NCBI RefSeq assembly: GCF_000195315.1
Contig: NC_015389.1
Location: forward strand, 1,984,001 to 2,048,000
Direction: 5' to 3'
DNA length: 64,000 nt
Origin: Coriobacterium glomerans PW2
Lineage (GTDB): Bacteria; Actinomycetota; Coriobacteriia; Coriobacteriales; Coriobacteriaceae
The notes under the pieces are model-generated. The model had not been told where the DNA came from, ran no database searches, and was given only the letters and a program-made list of their open reading frames with translations. This document shows, piece by piece, positions 46,168-55,000 of this stretch. The position numbers were made by a program, and so were the translations under genes. Position 1 is the first letter of the stretch, and each line of letters opens with the position of its first letter.

Positions 46168-48226
46168 TGCTCGGTGCCGCCGCATCGTCTGGAAAATCGG
46201 TGCCATCAGCGCACTCACATGGTCGGTTGAGCACCTCCTCCGCCTGATCCAGCTCATCTGGCGTGCAGATGAGACCGAGTGAGTCGCCGACGCGAAGCAC
46301 CGTCTCCGGATCCAGAAACAACTCGAGGTTCTGACCGCGCCGCAGCGCGACGGCGGTCGCGCCGGTGCGCGCTCTCAGATCAAGCGAAGCGAGGGTCTGA
46401 CCGGCTGCAGCGCTTCGCTCCCCGAGATCGATCCAGTGCATATCGGCCCCGCTCAAAGAAGCGAGGAGGCGCTCGAAGGCGTGCAGGCGCTTGGCGCGCG
46501 CGTCGTCGCCGAGCGCCTCGTAACCGCTCTCGCGCAGGTCGTTTGCATAGCACTGTATCTGCTTGGATCGAAATCCGAGATCGATCAGGGTATGACGCAT
46601 GATCTCGATCCCGCCCTCCAGCTCGGGGCGCACCACGTCGCGCGCTCCCGCGGCGATCATGGAGCGCACGCCGTCCTCGCTGTCGGCGCGCACGACGATG
46701 CTCAGGTCGCCGGCGCGACGCAGGGCATCGCGGATGATCTTCTCAGCCGACGGCTCGCGGCGGATCGTGATCGCGAGCACGCGGGCGCGATCGAGATGAG
46801 CGTGGTCGAGGATCTCCGAGTTGGCGGCATCCCCCACCAGAACGGGGAAGCCCGCTTCCTCCGCCTCCTCGGCCGCTTCCAGGTCGCGCTCGACGACCAA
46901 GCAGGGTATCCCCAGATTCTGCAGGACCTCGGTCACCCCGTGGCCGGCGGCTCCGTAGCCGATCACGGCCACGTGCCCGCTGATACCCCGGGAGGGCTCG
47001 CAGAGCGGGCGGGTGTTGCGCTCGTAGAGGGCTGCGAGCCCGGGCCAGCGCTGCATCCGACGCTCGATGAGGTCTATGAAGCCGAACGCGGAGGAGTTGA
47101 GCGCGATCGAGAGCACCGACGCCCCCAGAATGAGCGTGTACTGGTCGGCATCCAGCACCCCCAGGGCCATCCCGGTCTGACCGATGATGAATGAGAACTC
47201 CCCGATCTGGCTCAGACCCGCCGCTACCGTGAGCGATGTGCGCAACCCAGCGGAGAGAGCCACGCCGAGCAGCATATTGATCGCCCACTTGCCGGCTACG
47301 ATGAGGGCGACGAGGCAGGCCAGCTCGACCAGATGAGCCGAGAGCGCGAGCGGATCAACCATCATGCCGACAGAGGCGAAGAACAAGATGGAGAATAGAT
47401 CCTGCAGCGGAATGCTCTCAGCTGCCACACGATGAGAGAGCTTCGAGGTGCTCACGACGAGCCCGGCGAGAAACGCGCCAAGAGCCACCGAGAGGTCGAA
47501 CAGCACGGACGCTGCCGTCGCCGTCCCGAGCGCGATGACCACGACCGCAAGCTGGAACATCTCACGCGGGCAGAACCGCGCGATCCCGCGCAAAAGCCAA
47601 GGCAGAACGCGCGATCCGATCATGAGCATGATCGCGATGAAGGCAACGGTCTTGGCGATGGCGACACCGAGTTCCGAGACGAGCCTCGCGCCGTGGACCT
47701 CGCCGGGTCCGAAGACGACCGGCAGCACGACCAGGATCATCACCGTCGCGAGATCCTCCACGATGAGCCAGCCGGTCGCCACGCGCCCACCGCGCGACTG
47801 ATACAACCCCTGATCGGTGAGGTTGCGGATGAGCACGACCGTCGAGGCGATGCTCACCGACAGACCGAGCAGCACACCCGCAGCGACGGCCCAACCGAAC
47901 GCGCGCGCCAACGCGAAACCTGCAAGCGTCCCCAGAGTTATCTGGAGCACGGCACCGGGCACGGCAACGGCCTTGACCTCTAAAAGATCACGAAGTGAGA
48001 AGTGCAGACCGGTACCGAACATGAGGAACATGATTCCCACCTCGGCCAGCTGGGACATAGCCGCGGAATCACCTGCGAACCCCGGCGTGAACGGCCCCAC
48101 GACCAACCCGCCCGCCAGATAGCCAACGATGGTCGGCAGGTGCAGGACGCGAGCCAGAAGACCCCCTGCGAAGGCCGCCACGAGCGCCAGCACGAAGCTC
48201 AGCAGCAAGATGGTATCACCGTGCAT
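46154..48226 (-). CDS. Kef-type cation/proton antiporter (CPA2) with RCK domains
   Basis: A 690-residue protein. The first ~385 residues form ~12 membrane helices of the Na+/H+ exchanger fold (VGYLAGGLVVGPFTPGFAG, FGTGLHFSLRDLL, SQIGEFSFIIGQTG). A TrkA-N/RCK domain follows (~410-530; HVAVIGYGAAGHGVTEVLQNLG), then a TrkA-C domain (~600-670). It resembles KefB/C and YbaL and exports K+ or exchanges cations for protons under NAD(H) control. The ATG has GGTGG upstream. It is convergent with xth. Confidence 0.93.
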   Translation of the reverse strand: MHGDTILLLSFVLALVAAFAGGLLARVLHLPTIVGYLAGGLVVGPFTPGFAGDSAAMSQLAEVGIMFLMFGTGLHFSLRDLLEVKAVAVPGAVLQITLGTLAGFALARAFGWAVAAGVLLGLSVSIASTVVLIRNLTDQGLYQSRGGRVATGWLIVEDLATVMILVVLPVVFGPGEVHGARLVSELGVAIAKTVAFIAIMLMIGSRVLPWLLRGIARFCPREMFQLAVVVIALGTATAASVLFDLSVALGAFLAGLVVSTSKLSHRVAAESIPLQDLFSILFFASVGMMVDPLALSAHLVELACLVALIVAGKWAINMLLGVALSAGLRTSLTVAAGLSQIGEFSFIIGQTGMALGVLDADQYTLILGASVLSIALNSSAFGFIDLIERRMQRWPGLAALYERNTRPLCEPSRGISGHVAVIGYGAAGHGVTEVLQNLGIPCLVVERDLEAAEEAEEAGFPVLVGDAANSEILDHAHLDRARVLAITIRREPSAEKIIRDALRRAGDLSIVVRADSEDGVRSMIAAGARDVVRPELEGGIEIMRHTLIDLGFRSKQIQCYANDLRESGYEALGDDARAKRLHAFERLLASLSGADMHWIDLGERSAAAGQTLASLDLRARTGATAVALRRGQNLELFLDPETVLRVGDSLGLICTPDELDQAEEVLNRPCECADGTDFPDDAAAPSTRAR

Positions 48227-48237
48227 AGATTTTCCAC

Positions 48238-48498
48238 CTATCCGCGCAGCGCGAACCTGCGCACCACGCGATCGATGCGACGAGTCCAGAGCGCGAAGAG
48301 CGGTCCCAGGAACAGCGCCGTCGCCAGACCGTGCATGAGATCAAACGGAACAGCAGCCGAAACGCGCAGAACCGCTTCCTCTATGGTAGACGGTTTCAGA
48401 AAGCCGATGACATCATACGCATTAACAACAGCAGCGAACGTGAGCCCGCAGCAGGACCCGGAGCAAGAGCAGGGCGGACCCTCGCAGCCTCCCATCAC
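48238..48498 (-). pseudogene. remnant of an ECF transporter S component
   Basis: Only the last part of a membrane protein is visible: NAYDVIGFLKPSTIEEAVL, then VPFDLMHGLATALFLGPLFA and a basic end RRIDRVVRRF. The FDL-xH-xxxxA-FL pattern is that of the last helix of ECF substrate-binding components. The 5' part has a Cys-rich GC stretch and no membrane helices, so about two thirds of the gene is missing. It is right before the antiporter gene on the same strand. It could instead be a small unrelated membrane protein. Confidence 0.4.
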
Positions 48499-48706
48499 CG
48501 GACCCCGTGCCCTCGGCGCACCCTCATAGCAAGCTTGCCATGCGAGAACGCCGATATGGATGCGTGGCGCTCATTTGTCAGATTGTTTTAGGACACACAC
48601 TGCTCGTGCATATCCTGAGGAGCCGTCTGGGGTATGATCGAAACCGGTGCGGTGAGATCGTCGCATCATCCGGGCAACGCGCACAACGGCCGATGAGGGG
48701 AACTCA

Positions 48707-50125
48707 ATGGACATCACCGCTATCATCCTCGCCGCAGGCGAGGGAACGCGCATGAGATCGAGGCATGCGAAGGTCGCACACGAGGTCCTCGGAAAGCCGA
48801 TGATCCGCTGGGTCCTCGATGCAGCCGTCGCCGCGGGCTGTACGCGAATCGATGTCGTGGTCGGCTGTCATGGGCAGCAGGTCCGCGATCTCGTCCGCGG
48901 CACCGAGGCCGAAGCTCTTGCAGACATCACCTGCGTCGATCAGCCCAGACAGCTCGGAACCGCTGATGCTGTGCGCTGCGCGCTCGATGCCCGCCCCGTG
49001 GCAGGCGAGCCCGTCGTCGTTCTGAACGGGGATCTGCCTCTCATCTCGCCTGAGACGATCCGCCGGTTCGCCGAGACGGTCGCAGACGGCTCGAGCGCAG
49101 CCGCCATCCTCACGATGACCCCTCCCGATCCGTTCGGCTACGGCAGAATCGAGCTGGGACGCACCGGCGCGGTCGAGCGCATCATAGAGCAGGCGGAGTG
49201 CACGCCCGCGCAACACGCTGATATGCACGAGTGCAACGCCGGCTGCTACGCTTTCGACGGGGCGGCGCTGACCGCCCACATCGGTGAAATCGGCTGTGAC
49301 AACACGCAAAGCGAGTACTATCTGACCGACATGATCGAGATCCTGCGGCGCGCGGGGCTCGATACCGCCGTCGTCCACTTGGATGACTACCGAGAGGGCA
49401 TAGGCGTGAACAGCCGATCCCAGCTCGCCGAGATGAACGCTATGGCACGCGATCGCGTGAACGCGCGTCTCATGGACAGCGGTGTCACGCTGATCGATCC
49501 CACTCAAGCCTGGATCGGCCCGGATGCGAGCATCGGAGCAGATACGATCGTCTACCCGCTCACCTTTGTCACAGGTGCTACATGCATCGGCGAGGACTGC
49601 GTCATCGGACCGAACACCAGACTCGAGAGCACGCGGGTCGGGAATGGCTGCACCGTGGAGGAAACCGTCGCCATCCAAGCCGTGCTCGAGAACGACGTCA
49701 GCTGCGGGCCACGCGCGTATCTTCGCCCGGGCACGCACATGCTCGAGGGTTCGAAGGCCGGGACGCATGTCGAGATCAAGAAGTCAACGATCGGTCGCGG
49801 ATCGAAGGTTCCGCATCTCTCCTATATCGGCGACACGATCATGGGCGCCGATGTGAACATCGGTGCCGGCTCGATCACATGCAACTACGATGGAGTGAAC
49901 AAGAATCCCACCACCATCGGCGACGGCACCTTCATCGGCTCGGACACCATGATGGTCGCCCCCGTGAATATCGGCGCGCACGCCACCACCGGCGCGGGCG
50001 GCACGATCACACAGGATGTTCCTGACGGAGCGCTCGCCTTGGAGCGCGTCGAGCAGCGCATCATAGCCGGTTATGCGAAGAGGCGAATGCGCCCGCAGCA
50101 CAGCTCGGAAGACAGCACTCGGTAG
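48707..50125 (+). CDS. glmU: bifunctional UDP-GlcNAc pyrophosphorylase / GlcN-1-P acetyltransferase
   Basis: A 472-residue GlmU, which makes UDP-GlcNAc for the cell wall. The uridyltransferase half has IILAAGEGTRMRS (~6), QLGTADAVRCAL (~80) and VVLNGDLPLI (~103). The acetyltransferase half is a left-handed beta helix of hexapeptide repeats, with RPGTHMLEGSKAGTHVEIKKS (in pieces, ~340), NIGAGSITCNYDGVNK (~385) and IGDGTFIGSDTMMVAP. The ATG has GAGGGG 6 nt upstream. A TATGAT -10 lies at ~48634. It starts the glmU-prs-pth block. Confidence 0.96.
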   Translation: MDITAIILAAGEGTRMRSRHAKVAHEVLGKPMIRWVLDAAVAAGCTRIDVVVGCHGQQVRDLVRGTEAEALADITCVDQPRQLGTADAVRCALDARPVAGEPVVVLNGDLPLISPETIRRFAETVADGSSAAAILTMTPPDPFGYGRIELGRTGAVERIIEQAECTPAQHADMHECNAGCYAFDGAALTAHIGEIGCDNTQSEYYLTDMIEILRRAGLDTAVVHLDDYREGIGVNSRSQLAEMNAMARDRVNARLMDSGVTLIDPTQAWIGPDASIGADTIVYPLTFVTGATCIGEDCVIGPNTRLESTRVGNGCTVEETVAIQAVLENDVSCGPRAYLRPGTHMLEGSKAGTHVEIKKSTIGRGSKVPHLSYIGDTIMGADVNIGAGSITCNYDGVNKNPTTIGDGTFIGSDTMMVAPVNIGAHATTGAGGTITQDVPDGALALERVEQRIIAGYAKRRMRPQHSSEDSTR

Positions 50126-50159
50126 GCACTCACGGCAACAGACTGAAGGAGACGGGGCA

Positions 50160-51146
50160 ATGTCAACAAGCGATCCCAGAAAACTGGTTCAGATGCGCAA
50201 GAGCCTGCGCGTTTATTCGGGGTCATCCAACCGACCGCTCGCTGAGAAGATCGCGGGCATTCTGGGTGTCGAGCTGTCAGGGCTCACAGTCGAGAAATTC
50301 GCCAACGGCGAGATCTATGCGCGCTATGTCGAATCCGTTCGCGGCGCCGATGTCTTTCTCGTCCAGTCCATCGCGGGCGGCAACGTGAACGACATGCTCA
50401 TGGAGTTGCTCATCGCAACCGATGCGGCAAAGCGCGCCTCGGCGCGATCGATCACCGCCTGCATCACCCATTACGGCTACGCGCGTCAGGATCGCAAAGC
50501 GGCGCCGCGCGAGCCCATCACCGCCAGGCTCGTCGCGAACCTGCTCGAGCGCGCCGGGGTGGACCGCATCATCACGCTCGATCTGCACCAGGGTCAGATT
50601 CAGGGATTCTTCGACATCCCCGTCAACCATCTCTCGGCGCTGCCGCTCTTTGGTGACTACTATCAGGCGATGAATTTCGACACCGACAATCTCGTCGTCG
50701 TGTCCCCCGATGTCGGCCGCGCCAAGGCGGCCAAGAAGCTCTCCGATATGCTCGAGTGCTCCTTCGCTATCGCGCACAAGGGCCGACCGCGCCACAATGC
50801 GGCCGAGGTGATGGGTGTCATCGGGGATATCCGGGGCAAGACCTGCATCGTGAACGACGACATGATCGACACGGCGGGGACGCTGTGCGCGGGTGTGAAG
50901 GAACTCAAGGCCATGGGAGCAGGTGACATCTACGTGTGTGCCACCCACGGCATCTTCTCGGGGCCCGCCATCGAGCGTTTGAACGACGCGCCGGTGGTGG
51001 AGTGCGTCGTCACCGATGCCATCCCGATCAAGACCTCCGGCAAGATCAAGACGATCACGGTGGCCGATGAGTTCGCCAGCGCGATCTCTGCGGTCTACAA
51101 CGAGGAAAGCGTCTCCAAGCTCGTCGGCGGCGACTTCGCACTCTGA
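50160..51146 (+). CDS. prs: ribose-phosphate pyrophosphokinase
   Basis: A 328-residue PRPP synthetase, which makes PRPP from ribose-5-phosphate and ATP. Visible: YSGSSNRPLAEKIA (~20), FANGEIYARYVESVRG (~45), TACITHYGYARQDRK (~97), DLHQGQIQGFFDIPVNH (~140) and the PRPP loop VNDDMIDTAGTL (~232). The start is the ATG at 50160 with AAGGAG 8 nt away; the open frame above it is inside glmU. Its stop overlaps the pth start (ATGA). Confidence 0.96.
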   Translation: MSTSDPRKLVQMRKSLRVYSGSSNRPLAEKIAGILGVELSGLTVEKFANGEIYARYVESVRGADVFLVQSIAGGNVNDMLMELLIATDAAKRASARSITACITHYGYARQDRKAAPREPITARLVANLLERAGVDRIITLDLHQGQIQGFFDIPVNHLSALPLFGDYYQAMNFDTDNLVVVSPDVGRAKAAKKLSDMLECSFAIAHKGRPRHNAAEVMGVIGDIRGKTCIVNDDMIDTAGTLCAGVKELKAMGAGDIYVCATHGIFSGPAIERLNDAPVVECVVTDAIPIKTSGKIKTITVADEFASAISAVYNEESVSKLVGGDFAL

Positions 51147-51784
51147 TGACAGCGAGCGCCCCGCAACCCATTCGCATGATCGCAGGCCTCGGCAACCCCG
51201 GCGAGGAGTATTCCGAGACGCGGCACAACGCGGGTTTTCAGACCGTCGACGAACTCGCTCGGCGCTGGCAGGTCACATACTGGAAAAACCAGCTCGGTGC
51301 CGAAGTCGCCACGATAGCGCTCAGCGACGAGCGCGCCGGCGGAGAGGCGCGCGAGGTCGTGCTCGTGAAGCCCCAGTCGTTCATGAACACGAGCGGCGGG
51401 CCGATCTCCAAGCTCGCCGCCGCCTACGGCATCGAGCCCGGCGAGTTGCTCGTCATTCACGATGAACTCGATATCCCCGCCGGCGACGTTCGCGTGAAGA
51501 TCGGCGGCGGCCATGCGGGCCACAACGGCCTGCGATCCATCATCGATAAACTCGGCAGCCGCGACTTCGCGCGCATCCGCGTCGGCATCGGCAAACCACC
51601 CGGCAAGATGTCTGTGGCCGACTTCGTGCTCAGGCGATTTCGACCGCGAGAGGCCGAGGAGTTCGCCGTAGAGATCGCCATCGCTGCGGATGCGGCGGGG
51701 ATGGCGATCACCCACGACGCCGTCTACGCACGCGACCATAAGAACGGCAGCGCCGCGCACAACGGCAGTCACGGCGAAATCTAA
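51146..51784 (+). CDS. pth: peptidyl-tRNA hydrolase
   Basis: A 212-residue Pth, which frees tRNA from dropped-off peptidyl-tRNA. The family motifs are IAGLGNPGEEYSETRHNAGF with the catalytic His (~27), VLVKPQSFMNTSG (~70), IHDELDIPAGDVRVK (~100) and GGHAGHNGLRSI (~117). The start overlaps the prs stop by one base (ATGA), so it is translationally coupled. It is followed by the CRISPR locus. There is no terminator right after it. Confidence 0.95.
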   Translation: MTASAPQPIRMIAGLGNPGEEYSETRHNAGFQTVDELARRWQVTYWKNQLGAEVATIALSDERAGGEAREVVLVKPQSFMNTSGGPISKLAAAYGIEPGELLVIHDELDIPAGDVRVKIGGGHAGHNGLRSIIDKLGSRDFARIRVGIGKPPGKMSVADFVLRRFRPREAEEFAVEIAIAADAAGMAITHDAVYARDHKNGSAAHNGSHGEI

Positions 51785-51935
51785 AAGATCTCCTCGCTCG
51801 AATTTGATAGGTTCCGCAGTCTTGAAGCTGACTTGATCTGCGGCTCATCGCCCTGCGGAAACTGTGTCGGGATAAGCACGATTTTCCTCGTTTCGCAAGA
51901 AGACGACGCATTCACCCCTGCAGTATTCTAATATA

Positions 51936-51963
51936 AGAAAAATGAAGCCCCTAAAGGGGCTTC
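51936..51963 (-). terminator. tracrRNA terminator
   Basis: An 8-bp perfect stem GAAGCCCC/GGGGCTTC with loop TTTA, followed on the minus strand by ATTTTTCTTAT. It forms the 3' end of the tracrRNA. Confidence 0.9.
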
Positions 51964-52054
51964 AAATTGTCTCCTACGAGACGCCTCCGAAGGGAGGCAA
52001 GTTTGGCAAAGCCGTATTTTGACTCGCAGTGCTGTCCTGACTGGTAATCAAGAC
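51936..52054 (-). ncRNA. tracrRNA of the type II-A CRISPR system
   Basis: Transcribed away from cas9. The 5' part (52054-~52016) is the anti-repeat: it shares GATTACCAGTCAG exactly, and CACTGC after a short mismatch, with the complement of the array repeat. A small bulge near GAGTC follows, as in other type II pairs. Downstream come a CCTCCC/GGGAGG-like stem (CCTCC-CTTC-GGAGG), a GTCTC-GTAG-GAGAC hairpin, and an intrinsic terminator GAAGCCCC-TTTA-GGGGCTTC followed by ATTTTT. The -10 is TATACT (52066-52061) with an extended TGA. Length ~119 nt. Confidence 0.9.
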
Positions 52055-52066
52055 GAAAGTAGTATA
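52037..52066. promoter_or_regulatory. overlapping face-to-face promoters of tracrRNA and cas9
   Basis: On the minus strand, TATACT (52066-52061) with extended -10 TGA serves the tracrRNA. On the plus strand, CTGACT (52037-52042), a 17-nt spacer and TAGTAT (52060-52065) could serve cas9, starting ~20 bp before its ATG. The two -10 elements share the same bases, so they would exclude each other. The plus-strand -35 lies inside the anti-repeat. Confidence 0.5.
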
Positions 52067-52090
52067 TCACGTCGTGAAGGGTAAACAAAT

Positions 52091-55000
52091 ATGAAATTGC
52101 GGGGGATTGAAGACGACTACAGCATCGGCTTAGACATGGGTACGTCATCGGTTGGATGGGCGGTGACGGACGAACGAGGGACACTCGCGCACTTCAAGCG
52201 AAAGCCCACATGGGGAAGCAGACTCTTCCGAGAGGCTCAGACCGCAGCTGTCGCACGCATGCCGCGCGGTCAGCGAAGACGCTATGTCAGGCGGCGATGG
52301 CGTCTCGACCTTCTTCAGAAGCTCTTCGAACAGCAGATGGAGCAGGCCGATCCAGACTTTTTCATTCGACTCAGACAGTCCAGGTTGCTGCGGGACGATC
52401 GCGCGGAGGAGCACGCGGACTATCGGTGGCCGCTGTTCAATGATTGTAAGTTTACCGAACGCGACTATTATCAACGCTTTCCGACGATCTACCATGTACG
52501 CAGCTGGCTTATGGAAACTGACGAGCAAGCGGATATTCGTCTGATCTATCTCGCATTGCACAATATCGTCAAGCACCGTGGCAATTTTCTGCGAGAGGGA
52601 CAGAGTCTGAGCGCAAAAAGCGCCCGGCCCGACGAGGCGCTCAATCACCTCCGAGAGACGCTCCGGGTCTGGAGCTCCGAGCGCGGATTCGAATGCTCCA
52701 TTGCTGATAACGGCAGCATTCTTGCCATGCTGACGCACCCGGACCTCTCGCCCTCCGACAGGCGAAAGAAGATCGCTCCCCTGTTCGATGTGAAATCCGA
52801 CGACGCTGCGGCCGATAAGAAGCTCGGAATTGCGTTGGCCGGTGCTGTGATCGGACTCAAAACGGAGTTCAAGAACATCTTCGGAGATTTCCCCTGCGAA
52901 GACTCGAGCATCTATCTTTCAAATGACGAAGCAGTGGATGCGGTCCGATCGGCTTGTCCGGATGACTGCGCCGAACTGTTCGATCGACTGTGCGAGGTCT
53001 ACTCAGCATACGTGCTTCAAGGTCTGCTGTCGTATGCGCCCGGACAGACCATCTCAGCCAATATGGTAGAGAAGTATCGCCGTTACGGTGAAGATCTCGC
53101 GTTGCTCAAGAAACTGGTCAAGATCTATGCTCCCGATCAGTACCGGATGTTCTTCTCCGGTGCCACCTATCCAGGGACGGGTATCTATGATGCCGCCCAA
53201 GCACGCGGTTACACCAAATACAATCTCGGGCCCAAAAAATCAGAATACAAGCCAAGCGAATCCATGCAGTATGACGACTTCAGAAAAGCGGTTGAGAAGC
53301 TTTTCGCCAAAACCGACGCTCGTGCTGACGAACGCTATCGCATGATGATGGATCGATTTGACAAGCAGCAATTCCTCCGTAGGCTCAAAACAAGCGACAA
53401 CGGAAGCATCTATCATCAACTCCACCTTGAAGAGCTCAAGGCCATCGTCGAAAATCAAGGGCGCTTCTATCCGTTTCTCAAGCGGGACGCAGACAAACTC
53501 GTCTCGTTGGTCTCATTTCGCATCCCCTATTATGTTGGACCGCTTTCAACAAGAAACGCCCGGACCGATCAGCATGGCGAGAATCGATTCGCATGGTCCG
53601 AACGCAAGCCGGGTATGCAGGACGAGCCGATCTTTCCATGGAACTGGGAGTCCATTATCGATCGGAGCAAAAGCGCGGAGAAGTTCATTCTGCGTATGAC
53701 GGGGATGTGCACGTACCTTCAGCAGGAGCCGGTTTTGCCCAAGTCGTCTCTCCTATACGAGGAGTTTTGCGTCTTGAATGAGCTGAACGGCGCCCATTGG
53801 TCCATCGACGGTGATGACGAGCATCGCTTCGATGCCGCCGATCGAGAAGGCATCATCGAGGAGCTCTTCCGGCGCAAGCGCACGGTGAGCTACGGCGATG
53901 TCGCCGGCTGGATGGAGCGCGAGCGAAATCAGATCGGAGCTCACGTGTGTGGCGGGCAGGGAGAAAAAGGATTCGAATCGAAACTCGGATCATATATATT
54001 CTTCTGCAAGGACGTTTTCAAAGTCGAACGGCTGGAGCAATCAGACTATCCCATGATCGAACGGATCATTCTGTGGAATACGCTGTTCGAGGATCGCAAG
54101 ATTTTAAGCCAGCGCCTCAAGGAGGAGTACGGCAGCAGGCTATCGGCTGAGCAGATAAAAACAATCTGCAAAAAACGTTTCACCGGTTGGGGCCGGTTGT
54201 CAGAGAAGTTTCTGACGGGCATCACCGTGCAGGTTGATGAAGACAGCGTATCGATCATGGACGTTTTGCGCGAGGGGTGCCCCGTCTCGGGCAAACGCGG
54301 GAGAGCCATGGTGATGATGGAAATCCTGCGCGATGAGGAGCTGGGCTTTCAGAAGAAGGTGGATGATTTCAACAGGGCGTTTTTCGCTGAGAATGCCCAA
54401 GCGCTCGGAGTAAATGAGCTGCCCGGTTCCCCCGCCGTCCGCAGAAGCCTCAATCAATCGATACGCATCGTCGATGAGATCGCATCGATTGCCGGAAAGG
54501 CACCGGCGAACATCTTCATCGAGGTCACAAGGGATGAGGATCCCAAAAAGAAGGGCAGGCGCACCAAAAGGCGATACAACGACCTGAAAGATGCGCTTGA
54601 GGCATTCAAGAAAGAGGATCCCGAGCTATGGCGAGAGCTTTGCGAAACGGCTCCCAATGATATGGACGAGCGTCTGTCGCTCTATTTCATGCAGCGAGGC
54701 AAGTGCCTCTATTCCGGACGCGCGATCGATATTCATCAGCTCAGCAATGCCGGAATATACGAGGTCGATCACATCATTCCGCGCACCTATGTCAAAGACG
54801 ACAGTTTGGAGAACAAAGCACTGGTGTATCGAGAGGAGAACCAGCGCAAGACCGACATGCTGCTCATCGATCCCGAGATCCGACGACGGATGAGCGGATA
54901 TTGGCGCATGCTTCATGAGGCCAAACTCATCGGAGACAAGAAATTCAGAAACCTGCTGCGCTCGCGCATCGACGACAAGGCACTGAAGGGTTTCATAGCT

